A DNA stretch of 44,156 bases from a virus, in IMG/VR virus record IMGVR_UViG_3300030104_002354, positions 1 through 44,156 of that record, one strand, 5' to 3'. Below the pieces are notes generated by a model. It saw nothing but the letters and a program-made list of their open reading frames with translations. It was not told the origin of the DNA and ran no database searches. Within the stretch, counting starts at the first letter, position 1; the number at the start of each line of letters is the position of its first letter. Shown here piece by piece: positions 25,722 to 33,118 of the stretch. A program made the translations under genes and the position numbers.

Positions 25722-28382
25722 TTACGCTGCAGAAAGGAGTCCTCCAGGTCTTTTTTGTCTTGCAATTTCTTCTGTCACGGCTGATGAAATTGCTCTCCCT
25801 AGCATAGCGGCTTGTCCTTCATTGCCTTGAACTTCTGAACCAGAAGCATCTACGTTAACAACAATATTTGCTCCTCCCATTGCGTTATTAGGAACAATAT
25901 TACCGCTAGAACCTGGAACAAATAATTCCGGACCTCTTTCTCCGACAACATAAGGATTTCCCCTTGATACTGGGCCACCTGTTGCTCTAGTTCCCCAAGA
26001 CTGTGCCTCCCAATCATCAAAATCTCTGCCCTTAAAATCTGTACCAGTAGACCCTCTTCCCGTAAAACCACTAGTTTGATTTACATTTCCAAACCATTGA
26101 AGACCTATTCCTAATATTTTCATCTGTATTTGTTTTGCAATCATTTTCGCAGCCATGTCTAAGAACATATCTGCTGTTCTTTGGAATAAGTTCCCTAATG
26201 CTTGTCGGGCTGACATCGAACCACTGACTATTCCTCTAAACGACTCTCCGAAAGCATCACCAACTACTTGTGCTGTCTGCGTCAACCTAAACAAAGGAGT
26301 CTGCATCATCTCTATCTCGTCTCTGACAGTTGCAATATTTGTAATTAACTCCAGCCTAAATGCTCTATTTAGCTCTTCTCCTAACTGTCTAGCTGCGTCT
26401 TGTTGACTAGTACCCAGTAGATCTTCCATTCGTTTATCTCTTATGTCTTCTCCAGAAACAGCACCAAATTTACCCTTACCTGGCTCTAATCCAGTAAATC
26501 TCCTTAATATAGGTAGTCTGTTAATCGTCTTACCTACAGACATAAATTTGTCAAAATTACTAACTTGATCCTTTGTTCCTGTTACATTCTTCTTCTGAAC
26601 CTCTAAAATAGCGTCTTGTAGTTTTTTCTGTACTTTTAAACTTCCTTCTGTCTTTATTAGATTTAAAAGTTGATCAGCTTTACTTCTACCTATCTTCCCT
26701 TCAGCAGCCTGTATATCTGTAACTAACTGCTTATTAGTCTTTAAACCCTTTACTAAGTTAAAAGTAGCTTCATCTCCAAAAGCTACGAGAAGAGACTTTC
26801 TAACCGAAGCATCAAAAGCAGCAAAACTCTTAGCGGCATTAAGAGCTTCTTCTTTTGTCATATTCAAACTCTTACCTAATTGTCTAATATCCTGAGCAGT
26901 AAATACAGAAGAACCCCCTGCTGCCAATATAGATTTGTTAACCTTATCTATTTCCTTACGAAACTGTATAGCTTCCGCTACTTTAGAAGCAAGAGCAGAT
27001 GTAATTATACCTCCAGCAAAACCACCTCCAGGGGTTAATGCCTCTCCTATTCCAGCACCAACAGCACTAGCACCTGCCACTCCAGCACTTTGACCAAATA
27101 AGAGGGGAAAACCACCACTAATCATGGCACTTTGAGCTATTCTTCCTAATTTTCCTCCACCTCCTTTAGCTGCACTGGTTCCGCCGCCGCTAGTAACTCC
27201 TCCACCTACTGAACCGCTTGCTTTTTTAGTAGCTCTAGTTGCTTTTGCATTAGCCATATCTACTTCTCTAGCCAAGTTATTTAACTGCTCTTGATCCTGT
27301 GCAGTAATAGCTTTTTCAAGTTTTAATTCAAAGTTAGTTGTGGCTAAACCTTTCTTTTGTAAACGGAATAACGTTTTCTTGATACTATGCTCTTTATTTA
27401 AGAAAGCTTCTTTTGTTCTAAAAGCTTTTGCTTCAGTTTGATTCATTGTCTTTATATTTCTAGCTCTGTACTCCTCCTTCTTAGTAGATAGCTCTAGAAG
27501 CTCTAATTCTCTGGCTATATTTCCAGCATTACCGAAACCAGAAGCATTTCGTGTCTGTCCCATTGAGGTAGATATTGCTCCATACTGCTTTACAAGACCC
27601 TGTATTCCGTTTTTAAATCTGTTTATTTCAGGAGTATTTATTCCATCAAAAGAAGAGAGTAACGTTTCTAGTACCTGTCTTCGTCTAAGAAGATCGGTAT
27701 GTTTTGCTGCAAACGTACCAGATGTTTTACGTTGGAGATCTATAGGTAAAGAAGCCCCTGACTTTGGTATTGCTGGAGGTTTCGGTCCTCTACCTGTATA
27801 AATAGGGTTGCCTAGTGAATCTACAGGGCCGTACATCCTCTGACCATGTGGCCCTTTTCGTTGTCTATTTTCCAGCTTTCTTGCTTGCTCTATTCTTTGC
27901 TTTACTTGTTTATCTTTTTCTACACCTTGTTTGATTATCGTATCGAGTATTTTATTTTCCGCTTCTATCTCTTTGGTTAATTGTTTTATTTTTTCATCTG
28001 CTTTTTGAAACTGTTTTTGATTCGCTAAGTCGTGTATATCTTCTAATTTCTTTCTTTTACTAGCAACATTTAAACCGTAGGAAGCTAAAGCATTAACTTG
28101 TCTAACTAGCTGTCCTTGTTTAGATAGTTGAGCGTTCTTTTTATCCGTTGCATAAGCTTTTCTTCTATCTTCTACGTCTTGTTGTCTTTGCTCACGTATA
28201 GCTTTAGCTTTTTCTCTGGCTACTGCTCCTCCTCCCGTTCCACCAGTTGCTACTTTTACAGTTTTTCCTAGTTCATTCTTTATCTTATTTTTTAAGTTTC
28301 GTAAGTCCTGACTGAACTGACGAGTAGCTAACTCAATATTTACGGTATAGGTTGCTCCTCCGTCTGCCACTAGATCACCCAA
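25722..28382 (-). CDS. Tape measure protein (lambda gpH-like)
   Basis: 886 aa. Residues about 1-380 are long, charged coiled coil (NLKNKIKNELGK, REQRQQDVEDRRKAYATDKK). About 385-460 is Gly/Ala-rich and hydrophobic (GGGTSAAKGGGGKLG, VAGASAVGAGIGEAL). The C-terminal part has the tape measure end VVGERGPELFVPGSSG (about residue 825) and a final helix. It sets tail length and is ejected with DNA; at the usual ratio of about 0.15 nm per residue a tail near 130 nm is expected (inference). It follows the tail chaperones directly, as is typical. Confidence 0.92.
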   Translation of the reverse strand: MGDLVADGGATYTVNIELATRQFSQDLRNLKNKIKNELGKTVKVATGGTGGGAVAREKAKAIREQRQQDVEDRRKAYATDKKNAQLSKQGQLVRQVNALASYGLNVASKRKKLEDIHDLANQKQFQKADEKIKQLTKEIEAENKILDTIIKQGVEKDKQVKQRIEQARKLENRQRKGPHGQRMYGPVDSLGNPIYTGRGPKPPAIPKSGASLPIDLQRKTSGTFAAKHTDLLRRRQVLETLLSSFDGINTPEINRFKNGIQGLVKQYGAISTSMGQTRNASGFGNAGNIARELELLELSTKKEEYRARNIKTMNQTEAKAFRTKEAFLNKEHSIKKTLFRLQKKGLATTNFELKLEKAITAQDQEQLNNLAREVDMANAKATRATKKASGSVGGGVTSGGGTSAAKGGGGKLGRIAQSAMISGGFPLLFGQSAGVAGASAVGAGIGEALTPGGGFAGGIITSALASKVAEAIQFRKEIDKVNKSILAAGGSSVFTAQDIRQLGKSLNMTKEEALNAAKSFAAFDASVRKSLLVAFGDEATFNLVKGLKTNKQLVTDIQAAEGKIGRSKADQLLNLIKTEGSLKVQKKLQDAILEVQKKNVTGTKDQVSNFDKFMSVGKTINRLPILRRFTGLEPGKGKFGAVSGEDIRDKRMEDLLGTSQQDAARQLGEELNRAFRLELITNIATVRDEIEMMQTPLFRLTQTAQVVGDAFGESFRGIVSGSMSARQALGNLFQRTADMFLDMAAKMIAKQIQMKILGIGLQWFGNVNQTSGFTGRGSTGTDFKGRDFDDWEAQSWGTRATGGPVSRGNPYVVGERGPELFVPGSSGNIVPNNAMGGANIVVNVDASGSEVQGNEGQAAMLGRAISSAVTEEIARQKRPGGLLSAA

Positions 28383-28396
28383 TTAATAGTATTAGT

Positions 28397-28600
28397 TTAG
28401 CGTACGTTCTTGTATTGAGACTTTCTTCGAGCATCTTCGTATGCTTTTTCTTCTCTTTCACCTTTTAATTCAAGATATGCGCTCCATGCGTATAGCTCTT
28501 CTGTTGTCATCGTAGTTGCTATTTCTTTATGCGTTTTGCCTAGTTTTTCAGCTATTGCAAATTGGAGATAGAGGTAACTATTCTTCTCCAGTTGTGCTTT
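28397..28600 (-). CDS. Tail assembly chaperone, gpT-like frameshift extension
   Basis: A frame with no ATG near its start that reads YLYLQFAIAEKLGKTHKEIA, then MTTEELYAWSAYLELKGE, and ends KNVR with a stop at 28397-28399. It matches the gpT part of lambda G-GT chaperones ('A..lG.....l...lt..E...W.Ay.......e..d.r'). It is open back to a stop at 28601-28603 and overlaps the upstream gene's end (28578) by 23 bp. The frame is +1 (equal to -2) relative to that gene, so the product should be made as a fusion by ribosomal frameshift within 28578-28603; five A's (28598-28602 on the complement) are the likeliest slip site. Confidence 0.7.
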   Translation of the reverse strand, partial: KAQLEKNSYLYLQFAIAEKLGKTHKEIATTMTTEELYAWSAYLELKGEREEKAYEDARRKSQYKNVR

Positions 28601-28958
28601 TTACCGCATCTGGGTCAACCTCATCCCCCAGATCTTGCATCTTAGCCATGATGTCTAGCAGAACACTTAGAGGAACTTCTCTTCTTAAAGCTGGTCTGTC
28701 TGCTTCCGTAAATAAACTTTTACCTGCACTATCTTGTGCTTTTTCGATAATTACTTGAAGAGCAAAGTCAAGAGTTCCTTCCTCATCTCCTTTACCCATC
28801 GCTCTTAGTGTGGTATTTATCTTGTCTCTATCAGCGATAGTTATAGGGGACCAAAATATTTTTAGTACCAGTTCTTCTCCCTTATAAATAGCGTAACTAC
28901 TACGATTTTCGACATTGTAAGCTTTTTTCAGCTTGTCTATAGCACGTTCAGCAGCCAT
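28578..28958 (-). CDS. Tail assembly chaperone, gpG-like
   Basis: 126 aa, upstream of the tape measure, with a helical core (LDFALQVIIEKAQDSAG, VPLSVLLDIMAKMQDLGD) and an acidic end (DEVDPDAVKSTTGEE), as in gpG-type chaperones that coat the tape measure during tail assembly. A second frame beginning at its 3' end encodes the gpT-like part. The leader at 28959-28988 has no clear promoter. Confidence 0.75.
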   Translation of the reverse strand: MAAERAIDKLKKAYNVENRSSYAIYKGEELVLKIFWSPITIADRDKINTTLRAMGKGDEEGTLDFALQVIIEKAQDSAGKSLFTEADRPALRREVPLSVLLDIMAKMQDLGDEVDPDAVKSTTGEE

Positions 28959-28988
28959 GTAAATCTGTATGTACTCTTGTAGTATAAC

Positions 28989-29630
28989 CTATAAGTCTAA
29001 ATAAGCTCTTGGTTGGTAATTGTAAGACTGACCTGAACTACCTACATTTCCCGTATAGTTCTTACTCTTAAACGTTGTCTTTCTATCTGTCTTCCGTATA
29101 ACAAATTTTTTGGAACGGAAAGCTCTATTAATATCTCTCATTAAGTACTGTGTATCGTTCAAATAAATCCTGTACCAACTAGGTTTTGGGTTTATTTTTG
29201 GAGTTAAGTTTGCAGTCCTACCATGTTGAGCATACGTTACTTTTTTACCCCTAGTATCCATTATATTTTGAAAATGATGGATCTTTTCTCCCCAGAAACC
29301 TGTTGCAAATAAAGCGTATTCAGAAGCGTTACCTATATACAAAGTTTGAGCTATAGGCACTACAGAGAACTCAGGTCTTTCTCTTCTTCTAGGTCTGCGA
29401 GCCGCTTGAATGGCTTCTTTATCCCAGAAAGGAGGATTGGGATCTCTCTCTATCTCACCTCCTTGAACTGGTGCAGTACTAACTACCCAACTCTTAGCAA
29501 AGCTACCTGTCCACCACGGTCCTTTATCTTGCAAAGTATGAACGATCTCTTTTGTCGCCTCTGTTCTTGCTTGTCTTACAGCAGTTTCTATATCATTAGC
29601 AAGACTATTTAAACTCTTTTTTCTAGGCAT
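28989..29630 (-). CDS. Head-tail joining / tail completion protein (HK97 gp10-like)
   Basis: 213 aa. The N-terminal helix (LANDIETAVRQARTEATKEI) followed by DKGPWWTGSFAKSWVVS and IGNASEYALFATGF matches the HK97 gp10/lambda gpZ type of tail completion proteins ('tPv.TG.lr.sw', 'N...YA.....G'). The C-terminus is basic and Tyr-rich. It starts inside the end of the tail terminator gene (8-bp overlap). It would act at the head-tail interface. Confidence 0.7.
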   Translation of the reverse strand: MPRKKSLNSLANDIETAVRQARTEATKEIVHTLQDKGPWWTGSFAKSWVVSTAPVQGGEIERDPNPPFWDKEAIQAARRPRRRERPEFSVVPIAQTLYIGNASEYALFATGFWGEKIHHFQNIMDTRGKKVTYAQHGRTANLTPKINPKPSWYRIYLNDTQYLMRDINRAFRSKKFVIRKTDRKTTFKSKNYTGNVGSSGQSYNYQPRAYLDL

Positions 29631-30051
29631 TGGCTGTAAAGCTACAGTTAACTGTACTTAAATAATGGCTGTTATTTTCGTTGTTAACAAAAGACGGTCC
29701 AGATATTTCTGAGACACGGGGAGAAACAGAGTATGTGTCTTCGTAAGTAGAAGCATTTATAGAAATTAGACCGTCTATGACAGCTTGAGATACAGCAGAA
29801 GACTCAGCAGTTCCAGTATCTTTGGGAGTCATTATTCCACAAGTTACACTACCACTGTAGTAGGTTTGTGCTGCCCCTTGAGGTTGGTAAGTAGAATTAT
29901 CGAAGTCTATACTTACAAGAACGTACTTTTTTGTTCTGCCTGGAGTTGTAAAAGGAGTATTGTCGAATACTACTGTAACTCTCGGTTGATTCTCTTTTAA
30001 AGAGGTTTTTATAGCAGCTTCTAGGGCTGCCCTAGCATTAACTAAAGTCAT
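29623..30051 (-). CDS. Tail terminator protein (DUF4128/gpU-like)
   Basis: 142 aa. N-terminal helix (ARAALEAAIKTSLKE), then strand patterns VTVVFDNTPFTTP, KYVLVSIDF and SGSVTCGIMTPKDTG, and a C-terminal strand pair. This is the alpha/beta pattern of DUF4128 tail terminators, which cap the tail tube and bind the connector. It overlaps the upstream start by 1 bp. Its position between connector and gp10-like genes supports the call. Confidence 0.75.
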   Translation of the reverse strand: MTLVNARAALEAAIKTSLKENQPRVTVVFDNTPFTTPGRTKKYVLVSIDFDNSTYQPQGAAQTYYSGSVTCGIMTPKDTGTAESSAVSQAVIDGLISINASTYEDTYSVSPRVSEISGPSFVNNENNSHYLSTVNCSFTANA

Positions 30052-30434
30052 TAGAAAACCACGTCTATACGGAAAAGATACTCCTGACCGCCCTTAAGTG
30101 TCCTTATACTCGTTATTTTTGCAATTCTCGCAGAACCAGAAAAATTTAAAGTAATTTCATCTTGAAGAAGAGGTTGGTTGTCTCCTATCAAATCAGGTGT
30201 GATGTATAACCTAGCTGTATTTTCTTGATAACCAGCTTCCTCATTGGAGTTAACAAACTCGACAGGTACTTTTATTGCATAGTCTGTTTTAACAGCCTTA
30301 ACACTTCCCGTTGCCGTGTTGTATGTACCCATAACTTTACGAGTGTATGTAACACTTGTATCTAGAGATTTTCCGAGGTCAGATACAACCTGTTTTGCGA
30401 TTGCTTTAAATGCTGTGTCTAATGCTCCAGCCAT
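30051..30434 (-). CDS. Head closure / connector protein
   Basis: 127 aa with an all-beta pattern after an N-terminal helix (FKAIAKQVVSDLGKSL): VTYTRKVMGTYNTATGS, AIKVPVEFVNS, RLYITPDLI. A barrel of about this size between the adaptor and terminator genes is typical of head-completion (stopper) proteins such as SPP1 gp16 or lambda FII. Assigned mainly by position and length. Confidence 0.65.
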   Translation of the reverse strand: MAGALDTAFKAIAKQVVSDLGKSLDTSVTYTRKVMGTYNTATGSVKAVKTDYAIKVPVEFVNSNEEAGYQENTARLYITPDLIGDNQPLLQDEITLNFSGSARIAKITSIRTLKGGQEYLFRIDVVF

Positions 30435-30436
30435 GA

Positions 30437-30967
30437 TTAACCTCTAACTACCCGAACTTGATAGCTGCCACTTCCACCAAGACAATAAGCACCAAGATAG
30501 GACTGCAACCAAGGATAAACGTCAAAAACATTGTTAATCGTTCCAACACCTTGACTATCGGTGTTGTATTTAACCTCCATATCCCCTATCTTGACCTCTT
30601 CGTAAGTTCCGTCAGTACCTTTGTTACCAGTTATTGCATCTGTCTCGTTTGCTAATGATCTTGCTAGTTCATACTGTGCATACTTAATACTGTTTGGAAT
30701 TGCGGTACAAGCAAGCTCAACATTATCTATTTCGTAGTTATTTCTAGGCCATTTTAATGATTGAGACTCGTCACAACGATCACCGTAAAAATTAAGACTA
30801 TCAATCCATCTAGTAGCAGATATTAAAGCTCTATTTTTCTGGTCGTCAGTTTTATTGTCCCAAGTAGTTGAATCTGGAACGGTTTCAAAATAAGTGTTTG
30901 CTTCAGCTAAAGTCACATAGCTATTAGCTGTTGCTGACTTCAACGTGGCAACGATAGTTGCAGCCAC
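30437..30967 (-). CDS. Head-tail adaptor, DnaT_2-like
   Basis: 176 aa. The pattern SYVTLAEANTYFETV, TTWDN, NRALISATRWIDSLNFYGDR and SLKWPRN is that of the phage 'DnaT-like' family (pfam DnaT_2), helical proteins that sit between capsid and connector genes and serve as head-tail adaptors. The DnaT name is historical and no replication role is implied. It is the first gene after the capsid terminator, with its own promoter. Confidence 0.75.
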   Translation of the reverse strand: MAATIVATLKSATANSYVTLAEANTYFETVPDSTTWDNKTDDQKNRALISATRWIDSLNFYGDRCDESQSLKWPRNNYEIDNVELACTAIPNSIKYAQYELARSLANETDAITGNKGTDGTYEEVKIGDMEVKYNTDSQGVGTINNVFDVYPWLQSYLGAYCLGGSGSYQVRVVRG

Positions 30968-30992
30968 AATCCCTAGAATACATTTCCCTTAT

Positions 30993-31021
30993 ATTGTAGC
31001 GTCATAAAAAACCCCCACCAA
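30993..31021 (-). promoter_or_regulatory. Putative promoter for the connector/tail region
   Basis: On the leftward strand: TTGGTG (31016-31021), 17-nt spacer, TACAAT (30993-30998), then AAGGGAAATG before the adaptor gene. The -35 lies within the loop and stem of the capsid terminator. It would restart transcription of tail genes at a level separate from capsid. Confidence 0.5.
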
Positions 31022-31038
31022 ATAAATGATGAGGGTTT
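31006..31038 (-). terminator. Strong terminator after the major capsid gene
   Basis: Leftward RNA: an 11-bp stem (31028-31038 with 31009-31019, two G-U wobbles), an 8-nt loop (31020-31027), then six U (31006-31011). It stands 30 bp after the capsid stop and should end or attenuate the head operon. Confidence 0.8.
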
Positions 31039-31067
31039 ATTCCATTCCCTATTGATTTAATTATAAA

Positions 31068-32150
31068 TCAAGAGATGGTTGTTGTGTCTAATGGTGTGTT
31101 AACTGTGATCTGAACAGCAGGGATCAAATCAATGTCATAAGTAGCAGACCACTTGTTAGCAGTAGCTAAGTTTGCATTGGTCGGGTTGTCACTAGCATCA
31201 GTCCACTTAGTACCCATTACGTGATACGCAGTGTGGTAGTCAACAGAAAGTACATTTTGTTTCGATAAGATGTTCCTATCAGCCTCTATCCGAAGATCCT
31301 GCTGAACACCTTCCATAATTGTGCCGCCTTTGAGTAGGTAGCAGTAGTACTCAGTGATGTGACCTGTGGAACCAGGAGCAACAGTGTTAACAGCTTCGTC
31401 AACGATGACTTTACAGCCAGCAAATTGACCAACTTCTTTAGCACCGATTCCAACTCCGCCGCCACCCCACTGGACACCTGTTCCAGTTGAAAGTGCAGAA
31501 GTAGAGAAAGTTAACATTCCTACCTGATATAGGTAGTAAGCAACTGATGGATGAACAACCAAAATATCTGGCTCTTCACCACGCTCACCCAACTTATTAC
31601 GAGCTTGGGCAATAGTAGAAGCTGTTAAATAGTTAGCTTCACCAGCACCTGAACCAGCAGCTTTCGCAACGTCAAGTGCGTTACCTGCAAGAGCAGTACC
31701 GAATAAACCAGCAAGTTGTGAGAACAAACGAGCGTTGTTTAACTTGTTGATTGCATCAGCTAACTGATTACGGATAGCCAACATTGGATCTTCGCCAGCA
31801 GCCAAGACAGCCATGTCATCTACAGCGTATGCGAAACCTCTGTGGATGATTGTTGCAATCTGGGTTGCTGTACCGATCTTCTGTGGTGTTAAGTAACCAG
31901 CAGTTGAGGTTCCCCAGTTGGCCGCCCCAGTCATCACCTCTTCAGTTGGTGCTACAGGGTTGAACTCAGGAACTTGGATGCGTGTACCACCTTCCTTGGA
32001 ATCAAGGAAACTGTTTCTTACAACAGCACCACTTTTAACGAATTGGCTACGCTCTTTAATTGCCTCTTGGACATAGCGAGCCAAATTATTTCTTTTTACG
32101 ATGTCTGCTAAGAGAACACCGCCAGAGTAATTCTGAAAAGGAGCAGCCAT
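31068..32150 (-). CDS. Major capsid protein (HK97 fold)
   Basis: 360 aa. It has the layout of HK97-fold coats without a long N-terminal delta domain: an N-arm (LLADIVKRNNLARYVQEAI), an E-loop region with VQVPEFN-type sequence (RIQVPEFNPVAPTEEV), a P-domain with TAYAVDD-like FAYAVDDMAVLA, and an A-domain with PDILVVHPSVAYYL and CKVIVDEAV. It follows a separate scaffold gene; no maturation protease is seen. A good ribosome site (AAAGAGG) precedes the ATG, and a hairpin lies further upstream. Confidence 0.88.
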   Translation of the reverse strand: MAAPFQNYSGGVLLADIVKRNNLARYVQEAIKERSQFVKSGAVVRNSFLDSKEGGTRIQVPEFNPVAPTEEVMTGAANWGTSTAGYLTPQKIGTATQIATIIHRGFAYAVDDMAVLAAGEDPMLAIRNQLADAINKLNNARLFSQLAGLFGTALAGNALDVAKAAGSGAGEANYLTASTIAQARNKLGERGEEPDILVVHPSVAYYLYQVGMLTFSTSALSTGTGVQWGGGGVGIGAKEVGQFAGCKVIVDEAVNTVAPGSTGHITEYYCYLLKGGTIMEGVQQDLRIEADRNILSKQNVLSVDYHTAYHVMGTKWTDASDNPTNANLATANKWSATYDIDLIPAVQITVNTPLDTTTIS

Positions 32151-32182
32151 GTGGCCTCTTTAAAATTTACGGTTTACTTTGC

Positions 32183-32199
32183 CTAAGTCACGGACTTAG
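32183..32199 (-). other. Hairpin in the leader of the capsid gene
   Basis: CTAAGTC (32183-32189), ACG loop, GACTTAG (32193-32199) forms a perfect 7-bp stem. TCACGGA occurs within it and again at about 32216-32222. There is no U-run after it, so it is not a simple terminator. It could be an RNA processing or stability element between scaffold and capsid, allowing more capsid mRNA. Confidence 0.4.
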
Positions 32200-32232
32200 A
32201 AATAACATCATCAAATCACGGATTCTTAGATG

Positions 32233-32937
32233 TTACTGAGATGCCTCTTTTTGCAGCACGGCTGCTAAATCAGGGTCTTGATTAGATAATATCATTTGTT
32301 GCGTTAAATTGCCCGTCTTCCAAGGGTTTTCAGACCCAGGAGCAACATTAGATGTTGGACTTGGCTTTGCACCCATGCCAGCCGCATTACTAGCCTTAAA
32401 GTGATGTTCCCATCCACTTCCAGGGTTCTTCAAATTGTTAACGTAAGTACCTAAATCTTGTTCAACACCGCCATTTAAAATAACAGTTCTACCATCACTG
32501 CTTTTATGCAATTTATCTTGCAAAAGTGATAACGTTTGACCTGCATTAATCGCTCCAGCATTACTTAAAGCAGCTAGAGCCGTTGTACGTGTTGCCTCCA
32601 TCTGCTTCTGTTCTTTTGCCGTTTTTAACTCATTTTCTAGTTCTGCTATTCTTCTGTCTTTTTCTTGGGCTGTTTTGTTTGCGTCTTCCCAAAGAGGCTT
32701 ATACATACCCTGATCTTCTAAGGCTTTTTTACGATCATCGTAATACTCACCTATTTTACTTTTAGCGTTTTGGAACGCTTTTTCTTTTTCCGCTAATTGC
32801 TCTTTTAAAGCTTCAAATTCAGCTAAAGGAACAGTAGGAACTTCGGGTGCAGCAGGTGGTGTAGGAGTTTCAGGGGTAGCCACGGGCTGTTCTTCAGAAG
32901 TCACGGACTCCTGCTGAATAACTCTTTCTTCAATCAT
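32233..32937 (-). CDS. Capsid scaffold protein
   Basis: 234 aa, acidic and Pro-rich N-terminus (TPETPTPPAAPEVPTVP), a central coiled coil about residues 43-120 (FEALKEQLAEKEKAFQNAKS, KDRRIAELENELKTAKEQ), then a Gly/Asn-rich C-terminus with PENPWKTG-like SENPWKTGNLTQQ. Position directly before the capsid gene and this composition are typical of scaffolds that guide procapsid assembly. No protease domain is visible. Confidence 0.8.
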   Translation of the reverse strand: MIEERVIQQESVTSEEQPVATPETPTPPAAPEVPTVPLAEFEALKEQLAEKEKAFQNAKSKIGEYYDDRKKALEDQGMYKPLWEDANKTAQEKDRRIAELENELKTAKEQKQMEATRTTALAALSNAGAINAGQTLSLLQDKLHKSSDGRTVILNGGVEQDLGTYVNNLKNPGSGWEHHFKASNAAGMGAKPSPTSNVAPGSENPWKTGNLTQQMILSNQDPDLAAVLQKEASQ

Positions 32938-32939
32938 AA

Positions 32940-33065
32940 TTAATCAGTTACAGGTGCTTTAGGTGTCTCGACTGTCTCAGTTTTTACGACAGGCTTCTTT
33001 TTTGGTGGCTTTGGTGGACAAGCGGGAGGATTTAAGTCCTCGAACCTCATTTTTTCGATTGGCAT
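32940..33065 (-). CDS. 41-aa Pro/Lys-rich protein
   Basis: MPIEKMRFEDLNPPACPPKP is followed by KKKP and a Thr/Pro-rich tail. It lies between portal and scaffold with its own ATG and stops 2 bp before the scaffold start. Many marine siphophages have such a tiny Pro-rich gene in this place. Function unknown. Confidence 0.5.
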   Translation of the reverse strand: MPIEKMRFEDLNPPACPPKPPKKKPVVKTETVETPKAPVTD

Positions 33066-33089
33066 AGTAAATAAATGCTCTTCCCTACT

Positions 33090-33118
33090 ATTGTAGTGTA
33101 TTAATTAGAATCAGTCTC
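33090..33118 (-). promoter_or_regulatory. Possible promoter before scaffold/capsid
   Basis: Leftward TACAAT (33090-33095) followed by AGTAGGGAA, as in the promoter at 30993-30998. The -35 at 17 nt is poor (GAGACT). It lies at the end of the portal gene and would raise scaffold and capsid transcription. Confidence 0.35.
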
